The notes: generated by a model from the sequence alone, not told the origin. Positions 1 through 9,845 are shown, counted from the stretch's first letter. The stretch is 64,000 bases of DNA from Photobacterium lipolyticum (GCF_003026475.1 NZ_PYMC01000003.1:248001-312000); one strand, 5' to 3'. A program made the numbers and translations.

Positions 1-118
1 GATTGCAGAATTAGTTTTGTCGCAGAGAATGGGGAAGCACTTAACGTCTGCATTTTGTGAGATGAGTAAGCCAAAAATTATCCCGGGTGGTATTAGATGT
101 TTGTTGTGTTCAGAAAGA
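1..118. other. Window edge, no supported gene
   Basis: The first 118 bases have short open frames running off the left edge on the + strand (one closes at 58-60), but none is long enough or recognisable enough to call. It may be the tail of a + strand gene whose terminator is the hairpin that follows. Confidence 0.3.
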
Positions 119-149
119 GAAAAGCCAGTATATTTACTGGCTTTTTTTA
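119..149. terminator. Bidirectional rho-independent terminator
   Basis: A perfect 10-bp stem (121-130 pairs with 135-144) is followed by a T-run on the + strand and mirrored by an A-run that gives T's on the minus strand. It lies just past the stop of the minus-strand antiporter gene and probably ends that transcript, and any + strand gene entering from the left. Confidence 0.75.
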
Positions 150-160
150 TAGGTTATCAG

Positions 161-1579
161 TTATAAGATGCCTTGCCATAACATGCCAACCGCGAGACAG
201 GCTGCAACAGTTAACAGACTGGCTGCGGCTTTTTCTTTGCCGACAAAAATCTTAACGCCTTGCTCACGCTTCGCCTTGCTGTAGAAGTACAACCCAGGCA
301 GGTAGAGTAGCGCTGAGAGCAGAAGATAGTTGAGGCCTGAGGCATAAAGTAGCCATAATCCATAAAGGCTGGCGCAGCTGCCGATAAACAGCAGCGAACC
401 GCGGTTATTCGTTTCAATGGCCAGACGTAGGGTGTAAGCACCAACCAAGAAGTAGGGAACCAATATCATTTCTGAGGCGACAGCGAGAAGTGTGTCGTAG
501 GTTCCGCCAGCAAACATAACAAAAAACAGTGAAACCTGAATACAGCAGCTGGTCAGCAAAAGGGCTTTTACCGGACTACCTGCTTCATTCTGTCGTGTGT
601 AGCTTTTCGGGAACATGTTGTCTTTAGCTGCTAAGTAGGGAGCCTCTGAAGCCAGTACGGTCCAACTGAGAAAAGCACCACAAACAGAGATCAACAAGCC
701 ACAACCGATAATGATCCCTCCCCAAGGGCCCAGTATGTGGGTTAGTACCTGAGCCATGGAAGGGTTCTGGTAGGTTGCAAGCTCTTCAGTGCTAATCACC
801 CCCATAGAGAGTAGCGTTACCAGTACATAAATAGAGAGCGCAGTTAACAGCCCAAGAATGGTTGCACGGCCAATGTCTTTACGGTGCCTTGCGCGGCTGG
901 AAACTACTACAGCCCCTTCTATACCAATGAACACCCACACGGTGATCAGCATGGTACTTTTGACTTGCGACAGTAAACTGTGTTGTTCACCAAAGTGGAG
1001 GCCGGTGAAATCCCACACGAAGGTGTCCCACTTAAATGCGATTAACGCACATAAGATGAACATGATCAAAGGGATAAGTTTGGCTATAGTTGTAACCATA
1101 TTGATCACAGCGGCTGTTTGTACACCACGTAACACTAATGCGTGTACCAACCATAATAAAACTGAAGAGCCGGCAACAGCAAGCCAGGTATTTCCTTCGC
1201 CGAATAACACCATATCAGGTTGGTCGAAAAACATACCTAGCGTGCTGAAAACAATGACTAGATAAGAAACATTGGCCAGCATAGCGCTGAGCCAGTACCC
1301 CCAGGCAGAGCAAAAACCGATAAAATCCCCAAACCCAGCTTGCGCATAGCCAAAGACACCACTTTCAATTTCGGGTTTTAGTTGCGAGAGGTGTTGAAAG
1401 GCCAGGGCGAGAAAGATCATTCCGAGACCCGTGATACCCCAGCCAATCATTACAGCTGCAGGACTGGCGACGGCCGCCATATTCTGTGGAAGACTAAAGA
1501 CTCCAGCGCCGATCATTGAGCCAATTACCAGTGCGGTCATCGCACCTAATCCAAGCTTATTATCCAAAATAAAAACCAA
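161..1579 (-). CDS. APC-family basic amino acid / amine antiporter (ArcD/LysI-like)
   Basis: Inner-membrane antiporter of 472 residues with about 12 hydrophobic segments. The start, with NKLGLGAMTALVIGSMIGAG, carries the GSMIGAG consensus of TM1 in the APC superfamily, and length and motif order fit the arginine/ornithine and lysine antiporters. The reading frame opens at a TTG (1579) with no clear Shine-Dalgarno; the first ATG is at residue 14, inside TM1, so a TTG start near residue 1 or 5 is more likely. It stands alone here, but a carbamoyltransferase and carbamate kinase about 17 kb away make an arginine/ornithine or agmatine/putrescine exchange role plausible. Substrate is inferred, not shown. 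Confidence 0.8.
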   Translation of the reverse strand: MVFILDNKLGLGAMTALVIGSMIGAGVFSLPQNMAAVASPAAVMIGWGITGLGMIFLALAFQHLSQLKPEIESGVFGYAQAGFGDFIGFCSAWGYWLSAMLANVSYLVIVFSTLGMFFDQPDMVLFGEGNTWLAVAGSSVLLWLVHALVLRGVQTAAVINMVTTIAKLIPLIMFILCALIAFKWDTFVWDFTGLHFGEQHSLLSQVKSTMLITVWVFIGIEGAVVVSSRARHRKDIGRATILGLLTALSIYVLVTLLSMGVISTEELATYQNPSMAQVLTHILGPWGGIIIGCGLLISVCGAFLSWTVLASEAPYLAAKDNMFPKSYTRQNEAGSPVKALLLTSCCIQVSLFFVMFAGGTYDTLLAVASEMILVPYFLVGAYTLRLAIETNNRGSLLFIGSCASLYGLWLLYASGLNYLLLSALLYLPGLYFYSKAKREQGVKIFVGKEKAAASLLTVAACLAVGMLWQGIL

Positions 1580-1749
1580 GTTTTAAAAACTAGAGGCTGG
1601 TAATAATAAGGCATTTTATGGTGCGTTTTCGCGTTATATCACGAATTGTGTGATGTCTATCGGCTCTATGATAGGTAATTCCGCTGATAATTGCTGTAGA
1701 TCAAGAAAGCCGACAGTGAATTGATTGCAAGGGGTTGGGTATATAGATA

Positions 1750-2220
1750 TTAGTGAAATGTCAGATTGCGGCTTGCTTCTCGGTTGATGACAAAAGCTAA
1801 TGACAGGCCTTGTTCTGCTGCCTGTCGAATAGATTCTGTCTCGAAATCCTCAATATCACCCGTTGCAATGACTGCACTGCAGTTCCCGGTAATAAGAGCT
1901 TTAGTCATTAGGACCTGATCGGTAAGTGATTTTTTATTATTTAAGACCAGTACTTTGTTTAGAGCAATACCGGCACTAATTAGTAGATTTTTATCGATAA
2001 GTGCGTCATCGCCAATGAACATAATCCAGCGATTTTGCTGACTAGCTTGCTTTAGTAAACGCAGGAAGTAGGCAAGTTGTGTCTGCTTTTCGTCTGAAAA
2101 ACAAACTTCAATAGGGCATTTAACCGACTGGTAATGAGGCATTGCTGAGTCAGTAGTAAAGGTCGATTTATACGCCTGCGAAGCAGTAACCGATTGTAAG
2201 CGATTAAATAATGCTGTCAT
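1750..2220 (-). CDS. sulA: SOS cell-division inhibitor SulA
   Basis: 156-residue protein of the SulA family, which binds FtsZ and blocks septation during the SOS response in the cytoplasm. The conserved core is seen at about residues 65-150: [16 protein letters not shown], then [14 protein letters not shown], then a [13 protein letters not shown] stretch, matching the RecA-like fold of SulA; length is typical. The N-terminus is variable, as in other members. A near-perfect LexA box lies 36 bp upstream of the start codon, which independently supports the call. It is monocistronic. Confidence 0.85.
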   Translation of the reverse strand: MTALFNRLQSVTASQAYKSTFTTDSAMPHYQSVKCPIEVCFSDEKQTQLAYFLRLLKQASQQNRWIMFIGDDALIDKNLLISAGIALNKVLVLNNKKSLTDQVLMTKALITGNCSAVIATGDIEDFETESIRQAAEQGLSLAFVINREASRNLTFH

Positions 2221-2255
2221 TGATCCGTCATCCCCATCCAGTGGTTATACACACA

Positions 2256-2275
2256 TACTGTATGTGTATACAGTA
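2256..2275 (-). promoter_or_regulatory. LexA (SOS) box of sulA
   Basis: TACTGTATGTGTATACAGTA fits the gammaproteobacterial LexA consensus (CTGT-N8-ACAG, palindromic) with the TA-rich core and extended TA flanks. It sits directly upstream of sulA, so SOS induction of sulA is expected. Confidence 0.9.
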
Positions 2276-2638
2276 GTTTTATTTGGGCACGTATGCAAGT
2301 TTTTTGTGTCAGTTCCAATCTCATGTGAGACTTTTTTCGGCTAAACGAGACTGAGCTTCTATTTTTATCATGTTGTTTTTAATTACTTTATTGCTTTGTG
2401 GTGATGTTGGTAAAAATCAACTCGCCCAGTGTAGGGAGCCTGGGGGGATTGGGTTTTGATTAAGATATTTGAGTTGCTTCACGATCGGGAGGTAACTGGG
2501 GTATACAGTGTTTTTTGTTTTTTCTGTGCTGGAAGGGAAAGTAGGTAGGAGTTAGAAGACGTTTTGATTCCGGTATTGCCATCTATGTAGAAGCTAATCA
2601 GCAGGTGGAATTCTCCAGCTGCTGATGGTTGTGCTGTT
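2276..2638. other. Intergenic, no gene seen
   Basis: About 360 bp between the sulA promoter and the 3' end of the alcohol dehydrogenase gene. Short minus-strand frames are present but have no ribosome site or recognisable motif. No strong intrinsic terminator is evident. Confidence 0.4.
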
Positions 2639-3835
2639 CTAGGCTGCTGTGGCGTTAACACATTGCGGTGATTCGACAAGGAATTGTCTCAACAACCTTT
2701 CACATTGTTTTTGGTTCATGTAACCCGGTACCGGGTAGGTGCCATGGGCCTCTGCTAATGCACGCTTGGCAATCAACGGAATATCACTGGCTTGTAGCTC
2801 CGGAAAGCTGGCTGGAATATTCAGCTGTTGATTTAGCTTAATAACAGCATCAATAAATGCTTCACCGTCACTAAGGCCGATAACTGTTGCCAGCTCATTC
2901 ATGCGCTTCACGCAATGCGGCTGTAAGAAACGCAATATCATAGGGAGCAGAACCGCGTTCGCCTGTCCATGCGGAATGTGATACATCCCCCCGAGTTGGT
3001 GTGCGATCGCGTGGACATAGCCAACGAATGCACGGGTAAACGCACAACCGGCCTCATAAGAGGCGATAGCCATTTGCTCGCGTGCCTCAAGATCTTCGCC
3101 ATTTTCATAAGCTTTCGGCAGGTAGGCGAAAATTTTCTCAATTGCCTGCTTGGCATAGTTATCGCTCAGCGGGGTGTTGTATGTGCCGATATAAGCTTCT
3201 ATAGCGTGGGTCAGGGCATCCATTCCGGTTGCCGCGGTCATATTTTGCGGTAGCCCTGTCATCAGTTTGGGATCAATAATAGCGAAGTCAGGCAATAACA
3301 CTGGATCTATGACGGCGAATTTTTGCCGTGCAACGGGGTCGGAAATGACGGCGGCGACGGTAGCTTCCGAGCCAGTACCTGCTGTGGTGGGGATGGCTAA
3401 AAATGGTGGAAGTTTTCTTCTGATTTTCAGTTTTCCGGCCAGGGATCTAACTGGTCGGTCTCTGACAACTTTAGCTCCGATGACTTTGGCACAGTCGATA
3501 GGGGAGCCGCCTCCAAGGGCGATAAGGGCGTCGCAATTATGTTTTTTATAGAAATCAACACCGTTTACTACCGTAGCGATAGTCGGATCGGGCGTAACCT
3601 GATTGAAAATGGCATAGTCGATGTTTTTGGCCTGTAGCGATTCACAAAGAGGGACGGTCATCCCCATTGAGCTCACTCTACCTGTCACTATCATGACTTT
3701 CTTGGCTCCGGCTGACGACATTAATTCGCCTGCCTTCGATATACTGTTTACCCCTACTTCGACATGTGGAAAAGGGATGGTGATTAATTTGTTGAGCTGC
3801 TTGTTTACACCTATAACGGTTTTGTATAAAAACAT
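2639..3835 (-). CDS. Iron-containing alcohol dehydrogenase (type III ADH)
   Basis: 398-residue NAD(P)-dependent, Fe-dependent alcohol dehydrogenase that interconverts alcohols and aldehydes in the cytoplasm. The N-terminal nucleotide-binding half has the ALGGGSPIDCAK motif; the C-terminal helical half carries the expected metal ligands Asp206 and His210 (in DALTHAIEAY), His275 (VHAIAHQ) and His289 (HIPHGQANA). Spacing of the ligands matches the FucO/YiaY/AdhB group. The start ATG has an AAGGA ribosome site about 7 bp upstream. Monocistronic; substrate cannot be read from the sequence, a medium-chain or fermentative role is usual in the family. Confidence 0.9.
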   Translation of the reverse strand: MFLYKTVIGVNKQLNKLITIPFPHVEVGVNSISKAGELMSSAGAKKVMIVTGRVSSMGMTVPLCESLQAKNIDYAIFNQVTPDPTIATVVNGVDFYKKHNCDALIALGGGSPIDCAKVIGAKVVRDRPVRSLAGKLKIRRKLPPFLAIPTTAGTGSEATVAAVISDPVARQKFAVIDPVLLPDFAIIDPKLMTGLPQNMTAATGMDALTHAIEAYIGTYNTPLSDNYAKQAIEKIFAYLPKAYENGEDLEAREQMAIASYEAGCAFTRAFVGYVHAIAHQLGGMYHIPHGQANAVLLPMILRFLQPHCVKRMNELATVIGLSDGEAFIDAVIKLNQQLNIPASFPELQASDIPLIAKRALAEAHGTYPVPGYMNQKQCERLLRQFLVESPQCVNATAA

Positions 3836-4009
3836 ATTAAAATCCTTTTAAACATATGTTTGAATTATAGGGGCTGCGGCTGTAACAATATTAGACTTGA
3901 TTCATATTTATAAGTATTGGCTGAAACTATATATGTTATAAAACCAGGCTATCCTGAGCTTGCCGAGTACATTTAAGTATCGGTATCGACACAGATTGAG
4001 TAACAAACC

Positions 4010-4969
4010 TTATCCATCAATGTTCACTTGCGAAGCCGATGAATCACACTCTCCTTGAAGCCATTCGATAAATGCCGCGATACGAGGACGATGCTCTTGA
4101 CCATTTAGGCAAATAAGATCGTAGCCTCGCCCAGAATATACATTCTCGAATGGCGCAATCAACTCACCGCTTTTTAGGCTTTTGGTAACCAGCGACTCTC
4201 TTGCCATAGCTATCCCCATACCGTTTTTAGCGGCAATCATCGCCATATCCGAGTGGTTAAAAATATATGTTCGTTCCAAGACGTTGAGTGTGTTCAGTGA
4301 GTCGTCAGACTGACTTTTTAGCCATAATTGCCACTCTCGGTTTGGTTCGCTCGCTTCCAATGATTCTGAACAATGGATGAAGGTAGCTTGCTTGAGCTTA
4401 CTGCCCATGTCTGGCGTTTGATGACTTTGATCTCCGAAGAGTTTTTGATAGTAAGAGTTACTGCAAACTGGTGTGATCGTCTCATCAAACAACCTGCGGC
4501 TATAAAACTCTGGATGGTTCCCTTCACTGTAATAGATGGCGAGATCGACCGGCTCGTGTTGGAAATCCAAACGACTTGCCTTAACGCGAAGCTTTACATT
4601 GAGATTGGGATACAACTCTTGAAACTTCGGTAGTCGTGGAAGTAACCAGCTTTGAGCAAAAGTTGGGGCAGCACCAATGTACAATTCACCTCTTAGCTCA
4701 TTAAATCTGATGTCCTCTATTTCAGAGAAAATTACATCAAAAGATTGATTTAGCGCTTGCAGTAAACGATCGCCTTCCGCAGTCAGCTCTAAGCGTCGAG
4801 TCATACGGACAAACAACGTAAATCCTAGTTGCTCTTCCAAAGATTTGATTCGCTGACTGACGGCCCCTTGCGTAATAAACAGCTCTTCAGCTGCCATGGT
4901 AAAGCTCAAAAATTTAGCAGCCACACTAAATGTATACATGTTCGCCAGTAACAGTTGTTTGCGATCCAT
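4010..4969 (-). CDS. LysR-type transcriptional regulator (GcvA/DsdC-like)
   Basis: 319-residue LysR regulator. Residues about 10-70 form the winged helix-turn-helix (FTMAAEELFITQGAVSQRIK then LEEQLGFTLFVR), followed by a two-lobed effector domain to about 305. The pattern of the C-terminal half (DLAIYYSEG, MAMIAAKNGMGIAMARESLV) resembles the GcvA/DsdC subgroup. It is divergent from the 6-phospho-glucosidase gene across a 115-bp gap, the usual layout for a LysR regulator and its target, so control of that gene (and itself) is inferred. The inducer is unknown. Confidence 0.88.
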   Translation of the reverse strand: MDRKQLLLANMYTFSVAAKFLSFTMAAEELFITQGAVSQRIKSLEEQLGFTLFVRMTRRLELTAEGDRLLQALNQSFDVIFSEIEDIRFNELRGELYIGAAPTFAQSWLLPRLPKFQELYPNLNVKLRVKASRLDFQHEPVDLAIYYSEGNHPEFYSRRLFDETITPVCSNSYYQKLFGDQSHQTPDMGSKLKQATFIHCSESLEASEPNREWQLWLKSQSDDSLNTLNVLERTYIFNHSDMAMIAAKNGMGIAMARESLVTKSLKSGELIAPFENVYSGRGYDLICLNGQEHRPRIAAFIEWLQGECDSSASQVNIDG

Positions 4970-5084
4970 CGGTTATTTCTCACTCATGCATTAGTACGTC
5001 TAATACATACCATATTTTATTTGGTTTGTTCAGGATGAATACAAAGGTTTTAATTAATTTATCTTGTCTATAGTGAGAAATAAA

Positions 5085-6401
5085 ATGATGAAACAAGGTC
5101 TGAAAATTACCATTATTGGCGCGGGTTCAAGTTACACTCCTGAACTGATCGAAGGTCTAATCAATCGCAAACATGAATTGCCGATCCGTGAGCTTTGGCT
5201 CGTGGATATCGACGAAGGCAAAGAAAAAGTTAACATCATCGGTGACTTAACCCGTCGCATGCTGACGAAAAATGGTCTGGATGACGTCGAAGTGCATATC
5301 AGCCTTGACCGCATTCCGGCATTGCAAGGAGCAGATTTTGTTTGCTCTCAATTCCGTGCAGGCTGCTTGGAAAGTCGTATACGTGATGAACGTATTTCTT
5401 TGAAATATGGAATGATTGGTCAAGAAACGAATGGCTTAGGTGGATTTGCTAACGCGTGTCGCACCATTCCTATCGCACTTGAAATTTGTAAGGAAATGGA
5501 AGAGTACTGTCCTGAAGCGTGGCTTCTCAACTTTACCAATCCGTCAGGTATGGTAACTGAAGCCATCCTTAAATACACCAATGTTAAAGCCGTTGGCCTG
5601 TGTAATGTCCCGGTGATCATGCAAAAAGGTGTTTCACAAATGCTGGGCGCAGATGAAAAAGATATCGTTCTTCAAGTTGCTGGCCTTAACCACTTGATTT
5701 GGGCTCGCCAAATTCTGCATGAGGGTAAAGATAAGCTACAAGAGGTCGTTGAAAAGATTTTGTCTGGCAACGACCCTTTAGTGCCACAAAACATTCCTCC
5801 GTTCGAATGGCCGCCTGAGCTGCTCAGAAATATGGGCATGATCCCTTGTGCTTATTTGCGTTACTACTACACAAGTCAAGACATCATGGAGCAGGAGCTT
5901 GAAGAGGCAAAAGGTGAAGGCACACGTGGTGAGGTAGTTAAGGCGATGGAAAAACGCCTATTTGATATCTACCGCAACCCAGAGCTCAGCGATAAGCCAA
6001 AAGAGCTTGAGAAACGCGGCGGTCAATACTATTCGGAAGCCGCTTGTGAGCTGATGAGCTCTATCTTTAACGACAAACGCACTATCATGCATGTCAACAC
6101 TCGCAACAATGGTGCGATTGCTGGGCTACCCGAAGATTGTGCTGTAGAAATGAGTTGTATGATCACTAAGTCAGGTCCGCTACCCCTCAACGTCGCACCT
6201 TTTCCAACAGATACACTGCGCTTGATTCAACTAATGAAAGAGTTTGAGTCTCTGACTGTCGAGGCCGCGGTAACAGGCAATCGAAACGCTGCACACAAAG
6301 CGCTGATCCTAAACCCTCTTGTGACAACCGGGACAATTCTCGAGCAAGCGCTGGAAGAAACCATTCAAGAGAACTTGGATTTTATGCCACAGTTTAGATA
6401 A
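5085..6401 (+). CDS. GH4 family NAD-dependent 6-phospho-beta-glucosidase
   Basis: 439-residue glycoside hydrolase family 4 enzyme, which cleaves phosphorylated disaccharides through an NAD- and Mn-dependent redox/elimination mechanism in the cytoplasm. An N-terminal Rossmann motif (ITIIGAGSSYTPELIEGL) binds NAD; Cys173 in the CNVP motif and His203 in GLNHLIW are the metal ligands. CN[VI]P is typical of 6-phospho-beta-glucosidases (CelF/ChbF/LicH), while alpha-specific members have CDMP. I chose the first ATG of the MMKQG pair with a GTGAG ribosome site; a TTG 21 bp upstream is less likely. No PTS permease is adjacent, so the phosphorylated substrate must come from elsewhere. Confidence 0.88.
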   Translation: MMKQGLKITIIGAGSSYTPELIEGLINRKHELPIRELWLVDIDEGKEKVNIIGDLTRRMLTKNGLDDVEVHISLDRIPALQGADFVCSQFRAGCLESRIRDERISLKYGMIGQETNGLGGFANACRTIPIALEICKEMEEYCPEAWLLNFTNPSGMVTEAILKYTNVKAVGLCNVPVIMQKGVSQMLGADEKDIVLQVAGLNHLIWARQILHEGKDKLQEVVEKILSGNDPLVPQNIPPFEWPPELLRNMGMIPCAYLRYYYTSQDIMEQELEEAKGEGTRGEVVKAMEKRLFDIYRNPELSDKPKELEKRGGQYYSEAACELMSSIFNDKRTIMHVNTRNNGAIAGLPEDCAVEMSCMITKSGPLPLNVAPFPTDTLRLIQLMKEFESLTVEAAVTGNRNAAHKALILNPLVTTGTILEQALEETIQENLDFMPQFR

Positions 6402-6505
6402 CGGCTATTCAATCCAGCTATTGTCAAAAAAGATGGCCGATGACCTAATGCTAATCTGTTAAGGTTAAAATGATCGGTTGAACGATCCTTCTGCCCAGTT
6501 ATAAA

Positions 6506-6536
6506 GGCTCTAAGTTTTTTTACTTAGGGCCTTTTT
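6506..6536. terminator. Bidirectional terminator between GH4 and ParA genes
   Basis: A 10-bp stem (6506-6515 with 6522-6531, one G-T pair) followed by five T's on the + strand and an A-rich side for the minus strand. The ParA stop codon (6524-6526) lies inside the stem, so the convergent genes share one terminator. Confidence 0.75.
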
Positions 6537-7369
6537 GTTGTTTGCCCAGCAAAGCTGGCCACCCCGTCCACTTGAAAGAAAGTGGAGTCATCCTTTGTAT
6601 TGATATGCTCTAGGGTGGCAAATAAAGCCCTAAAATGGTTTGTCAGTTTGTGGTTGGGTGCTGAATAGATCAGTGGTTGCTGCTGATAGTGTGATTCTTT
6701 CATTTTAATTGACTGCGGTAAGTAAGGTTCAAGTACGGGCAGTCCCAAATCTTTAAGATCGGCAATGATTTTCGTTGGGAATTTTGCCTGTGCGTTGAAC
6801 ATGTTGACGATCACGCCTTCCACTTCCAGTGTTGGATTATGATCTTCTTTTAGTTCCGCTAAATTATTCAGCAAAGTAATGAGCGCTTGCTGTGAAAAGC
6901 TATCGCAGTCGAAAGGGACGAGTAGTCGCTGGGCTGCAATTAATGCGGTCTTACTATAGAAGTTAAGATTTGGTGGTGTATCGAGGTAAATGCGATCATA
7001 CTTTTTATCCAGTTCATCGAGCGCATCACGTAATTTGTAAATTTTATAGCGTCGCTCAAGTTCGGCTTCAATCTTTTCGAGTTTGGGGCTGGAAGGAATA
7101 ATATCGAGATTGGCAAATGCTGTAGGTTGGGGGAAGTCTATGATCGGAGTCGTTACCGTGAACCAACCAACGGTTTGGTTTAATAAATCAGCAACGGTTC
7201 GTTTATTATCGGTATTGATATCACAGTCAAGGTAGTGACTACTGTTTCCTTGTACATCCAAGTCAATAAGTAACGTCTTATATCCCTGTGCAGCACTCAG
7301 AGCGGCAAGGTTCGTTGTAATACTGGATTTACCGACTCCACCTTTTTGATTAAAGACCACCCTGCGCAT
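6524..7369 (-). CDS. Orphan ParA-family ATPase
   Basis: 281-residue deviant-Walker P-loop ATPase of the ParA/Soj/MinD family. The Walker A box NQKGGVGKSS has the signature Lys (KGGVGKS) at residues 8-16; LLIDLDVQGNSS is the A' motif and IYLDTPPNL the Walker B. Typical members position plasmids, chromosomes or protein complexes. There is no parB or parS-like neighbour in the adjoining genes, so this is an orphan ParA and cargo positioning other than replicon partition is possible. AAGGA ribosome site upstream of the ATG. Monocistronic. Confidence 0.85.
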   Translation of the reverse strand: MRRVVFNQKGGVGKSSITTNLAALSAAQGYKTLLIDLDVQGNSSHYLDCDINTDNKRTVADLLNQTVGWFTVTTPIIDFPQPTAFANLDIIPSSPKLEKIEAELERRYKIYKLRDALDELDKKYDRIYLDTPPNLNFYSKTALIAAQRLLVPFDCDSFSQQALITLLNNLAELKEDHNPTLEVEGVIVNMFNAQAKFPTKIIADLKDLGLPVLEPYLPQSIKMKESHYQQQPLIYSAPNHKLTNHFRALFATLEHINTKDDSTFFQVDGVASFAGQTTKRP

Positions 7370-7726
7370 TATTCATTCCTTTGATTTATCCTACTAGTTA
7401 CAATACGTTACATCAGTGTGAATAGAGTGGCAATGTTTGTTTTATTTAATGACCGATGGGAAAGGCGGAGAATCAGCAAAGAGAAACTGATTCTCCCTGG
7501 GGGGATAGAGTTTAATACCTGATCCAATAACCATTGGAAACGCCGAGCTTTTCTCTCAGAGAGAAATATTTGACCTGTTTTTTGTAATACCAGTGATGTC
7601 AGCGGCGATCTTCGGGTCTATATTCAGGTAAACCAAATCTTGAGAAAACCACGCTAATTTTATAATTAACGTGGCCAATATATAAATATGCGTATTGGGG
7701 TTCTTACCGAAGGATGCTAAAAGTAA
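7370..7726. other. Intergenic with two hairpins
   Basis: About 357 bp without a gene. It contains a perfect 10-bp inverted repeat (7467-7476 with 7487-7496) without a T-run, of unknown role, and the YfcC-gene terminator listed separately. The ParA promoter should lie at its left end. Confidence 0.4.
7645..7674 (-). terminator. Terminator of the YfcC-family gene
   Basis: On the minus strand an 11-bp stem (7664-7674 with 7649-7659, one G-T pair) is followed by TTTT. It lies about 50 bp after the stop of the carrier gene. Confidence 0.6.
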
Positions 7727-9253
7727 TTAAAGCATCATCACTTGAGCAACCAACAATAAAGAGCCAAAACCAAGTAAGAAAATAACGATAGGAAGCACGA
7801 ATTTCACCCACTTGTTAAATGGAATATCAAGCATTTGTAGAGTGACTAATACCAATCCTGTTGGGGCTAAAAATAGCATGGCATACTGCCCCCAGTTATA
7901 TGCAGATACAACAATATCACGAGGTATATTTACCGTATCGGCTAATGGAGCCATGATTGGCATCGATAGTACTGCCAGGCCTGATGAAGATGGAACGACT
8001 AATCCAAGAAGGAAGAAGACAAACATTTGAGAAACAGCAAAGACACTGCCATGCATGCCTGAAACCAAATCAGATGCATAAGCTAAGATGGTGTCTGAAA
8101 TCATACCTTGTTCAAGAACGATATTGACCCCACGAGCCATACCTATAATTAATGATACCGCGACTAATTCAGATGCCCCTTGAGTAAAGGCTTCAACAGC
8201 TTCTTTTTCCTTAAGTCCAGAGATAAATATAATTATGATAGCAATAGATAGAAAAGATGCTGCCATTTGAGGAAACCACCATCCCCCCATTGAAACACCC
8301 CAAATCATCATGGGAAACGCTATGGCAAATAATGATAAAATTATTTTACGACGTAGGGTGAAGGGTACTTTTTCTGCCAGATCTTTACCTTTCAAAAAAC
8401 GCTCTTTAAACGATTCCCTGTCAGAATAGGTATACGAAAATGAAGGGTCAGCTTTGATTTTTTTACAATACCAATACAAATAGCTTATAACCGTCGTCGT
8501 GCCAACAACTAAGCCAAAAGTCCTAACGCCTAAGCCTTCCGTAAAGGAAATACCCGCAGCATTAGATGCAATCACTACCGAGAATGGGTTAATCGTTGAG
8601 AACGCAGTACCTATTGATGCGGCAAGGAATATTGCACCAACACAAACGATAGAATCGAAACCAAGAGCTAGAAAAATAGGAACAAGAATAGGGTAAAAAG
8701 CAACAGCTTCTTCTTCTAAACCACAGGTTGTCCCTCCTAATGCCATGACGATACAAACTGACGCTACAAATAAGAATTCACGCCCTTTTGTTTTTTCTGA
8801 TAAAGTTATCAGTCCAGCGTTAAATGCTCCTGTTTTATTGATAACACCAATCATGCCTCCTAAAATCAAGATGAAAACAATAATGTCTGCACCTTCTATA
8901 GTACCTTCAACCATGCTTACAGCCACATCTCCTAATCCTTTTGGAGATTGCTCCAGCTGATGATAAGTATCCGGTATCGCTATCGGCTTACGGATTGTGC
9001 CGTTGACGAACTGATCTATACCTATATTGATATCAAGTTTTTTTAGTTCAGCTTGAGTTGCGGCCACGGTTGTTATATCCCCAAAAGGGCTGACAACCTG
9101 TAAGGTATTTTCATCTGAGTTATAGGATAGTTTTGAGTATGAGCCAGCAGGAACAATCCATGTAAGGCCAATTGCTACTATCATAATTATAAATAATATT
9201 GTGAAAGCGGTTGGAAATTGAATTGTTTTTTTTAACTCTTTAGCGATGAGCAT
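7727..9253 (-). CDS. YfcC/DcuC-family anaerobic carrier (possible arginine/ornithine or dicarboxylate transporter)
   Basis: About 508-residue inner-membrane protein with roughly 12 TM helices of the C4-dicarboxylate anaerobic carrier / YfcC family (IT superfamily). The N-terminus FPTAFTILFIIMIVAIGLTW and WIVPAGSY are the family hallmark, as are the GGTTCGLEEEAVAFYPILVP stretch and the repeated hairpin motifs. In many vibrios a member of this family is annotated as the ArcD of the arginine deiminase pathway, but that is family knowledge and not proof of substrate. I start at the ATG with an AGGGG site 7 bp upstream; an upstream in-frame ATG would add 18 residues. A weak FNR-like site lies upstream. 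Confidence 0.82.
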   Translation of the reverse strand: MLIAKELKKTIQFPTAFTILFIIMIVAIGLTWIVPAGSYSKLSYNSDENTLQVVSPFGDITTVAATQAELKKLDINIGIDQFVNGTIRKPIAIPDTYHQLEQSPKGLGDVAVSMVEGTIEGADIIVFILILGGMIGVINKTGAFNAGLITLSEKTKGREFLFVASVCIVMALGGTTCGLEEEAVAFYPILVPIFLALGFDSIVCVGAIFLAASIGTAFSTINPFSVVIASNAAGISFTEGLGVRTFGLVVGTTTVISYLYWYCKKIKADPSFSYTYSDRESFKERFLKGKDLAEKVPFTLRRKIILSLFAIAFPMMIWGVSMGGWWFPQMAASFLSIAIIIIFISGLKEKEAVEAFTQGASELVAVSLIIGMARGVNIVLEQGMISDTILAYASDLVSGMHGSVFAVSQMFVFFLLGLVVPSSSGLAVLSMPIMAPLADTVNIPRDIVVSAYNWGQYAMLFLAPTGLVLVTLQMLDIPFNKWVKFVLPIVIFLLGFGSLLLVAQVMML

Positions 9254-9428
9254 AATACATCCCCTGAGGTTCTTATTTGGTGCGGAAAAATATTTATTAA
9301 GTACCAATAAAATATTACGATATTAAATAAAATTATGTCGGTGATGTCGCAAATGTCGAGCATGAAATATTATTCAAATAACGAAGGTGTTTGGGTCATA
9401 AAATGAATATTTTCGAGCCGGCCTCTTG

Positions 9429-9442
9429 TTGGTAAATATCAA
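9429..9442 (-). promoter_or_regulatory. Possible FNR-type site upstream of the YfcC gene
   Basis: TTGGTAAATATCAA matches TTGAT-N4-ATCAA at 9 of 10 positions. It is about 175 bp upstream of the carrier start within the 376-bp divergent region shared with dodecin (9254-9629), which otherwise holds no gene. Suggestive only. Confidence 0.35.
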
Positions 9443-9629
9443 TATTATGGTATCTACAACTAACGGCCTTAGGTTTCGTTCTTATCGGAATAATCTTGCT
9501 CATAGCAGGTAAACTTAAACCAAAATTCGTCTTTTCATTCACCTAGATCAAATGAGCACTTTGGCAAAGTAATTATTATTCAACTATAGTTCTTGGTATG
9601 AATTTTCTTCGTTAATACAGGGGCTTGAT

Positions 9630-9845
9630 ATGTCTGAACACCATACTTATAAAAAACTAGAAATGGTTGGTACGTCTAAATTCAGTATCGAAGATGCCAT
9701 CAGCAACGCCATTGATGAATGTCATAAGACCATTAAAAACATGGAATGGTTTGAAGTCGTTGAAACTCGTGGCCATATTGTTGATGGTAAGGTCGGTCAC
9801 TTTCAGGTGGTTATTAAAATAGGCTTTAAAATAGAGAATAGTTAA
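9630..9845 (+). CDS. Dodecin, flavin-binding protein
   Basis: 71-residue dodecin, a small protein that assembles into hollow dodecamers binding flavins and acting as a flavin store/buffer in the cytoplasm. YKKLEMVGTSKFSIEDAISN and the NMEWFEVVETRGHIVDGKV segment, including the flavin-stacking Trp, followed by FQVVIKIGFKIE, are the dodecin pattern; length is exactly typical. A GGGGC ribosome site is just upstream. Divergent from the YfcC gene, likely its own promoter. Confidence 0.9.
   Translation: MSEHHTYKKLEMVGTSKFSIEDAISNAIDECHKTIKNMEWFEVVETRGHIVDGKVGHFQVVIKIGFKIENS

Noticed and set aside
858..1265. A 135-codon + strand frame opposite the APC antiporter
   Set aside because: Antisense shadow of a membrane protein gene without coding signals.
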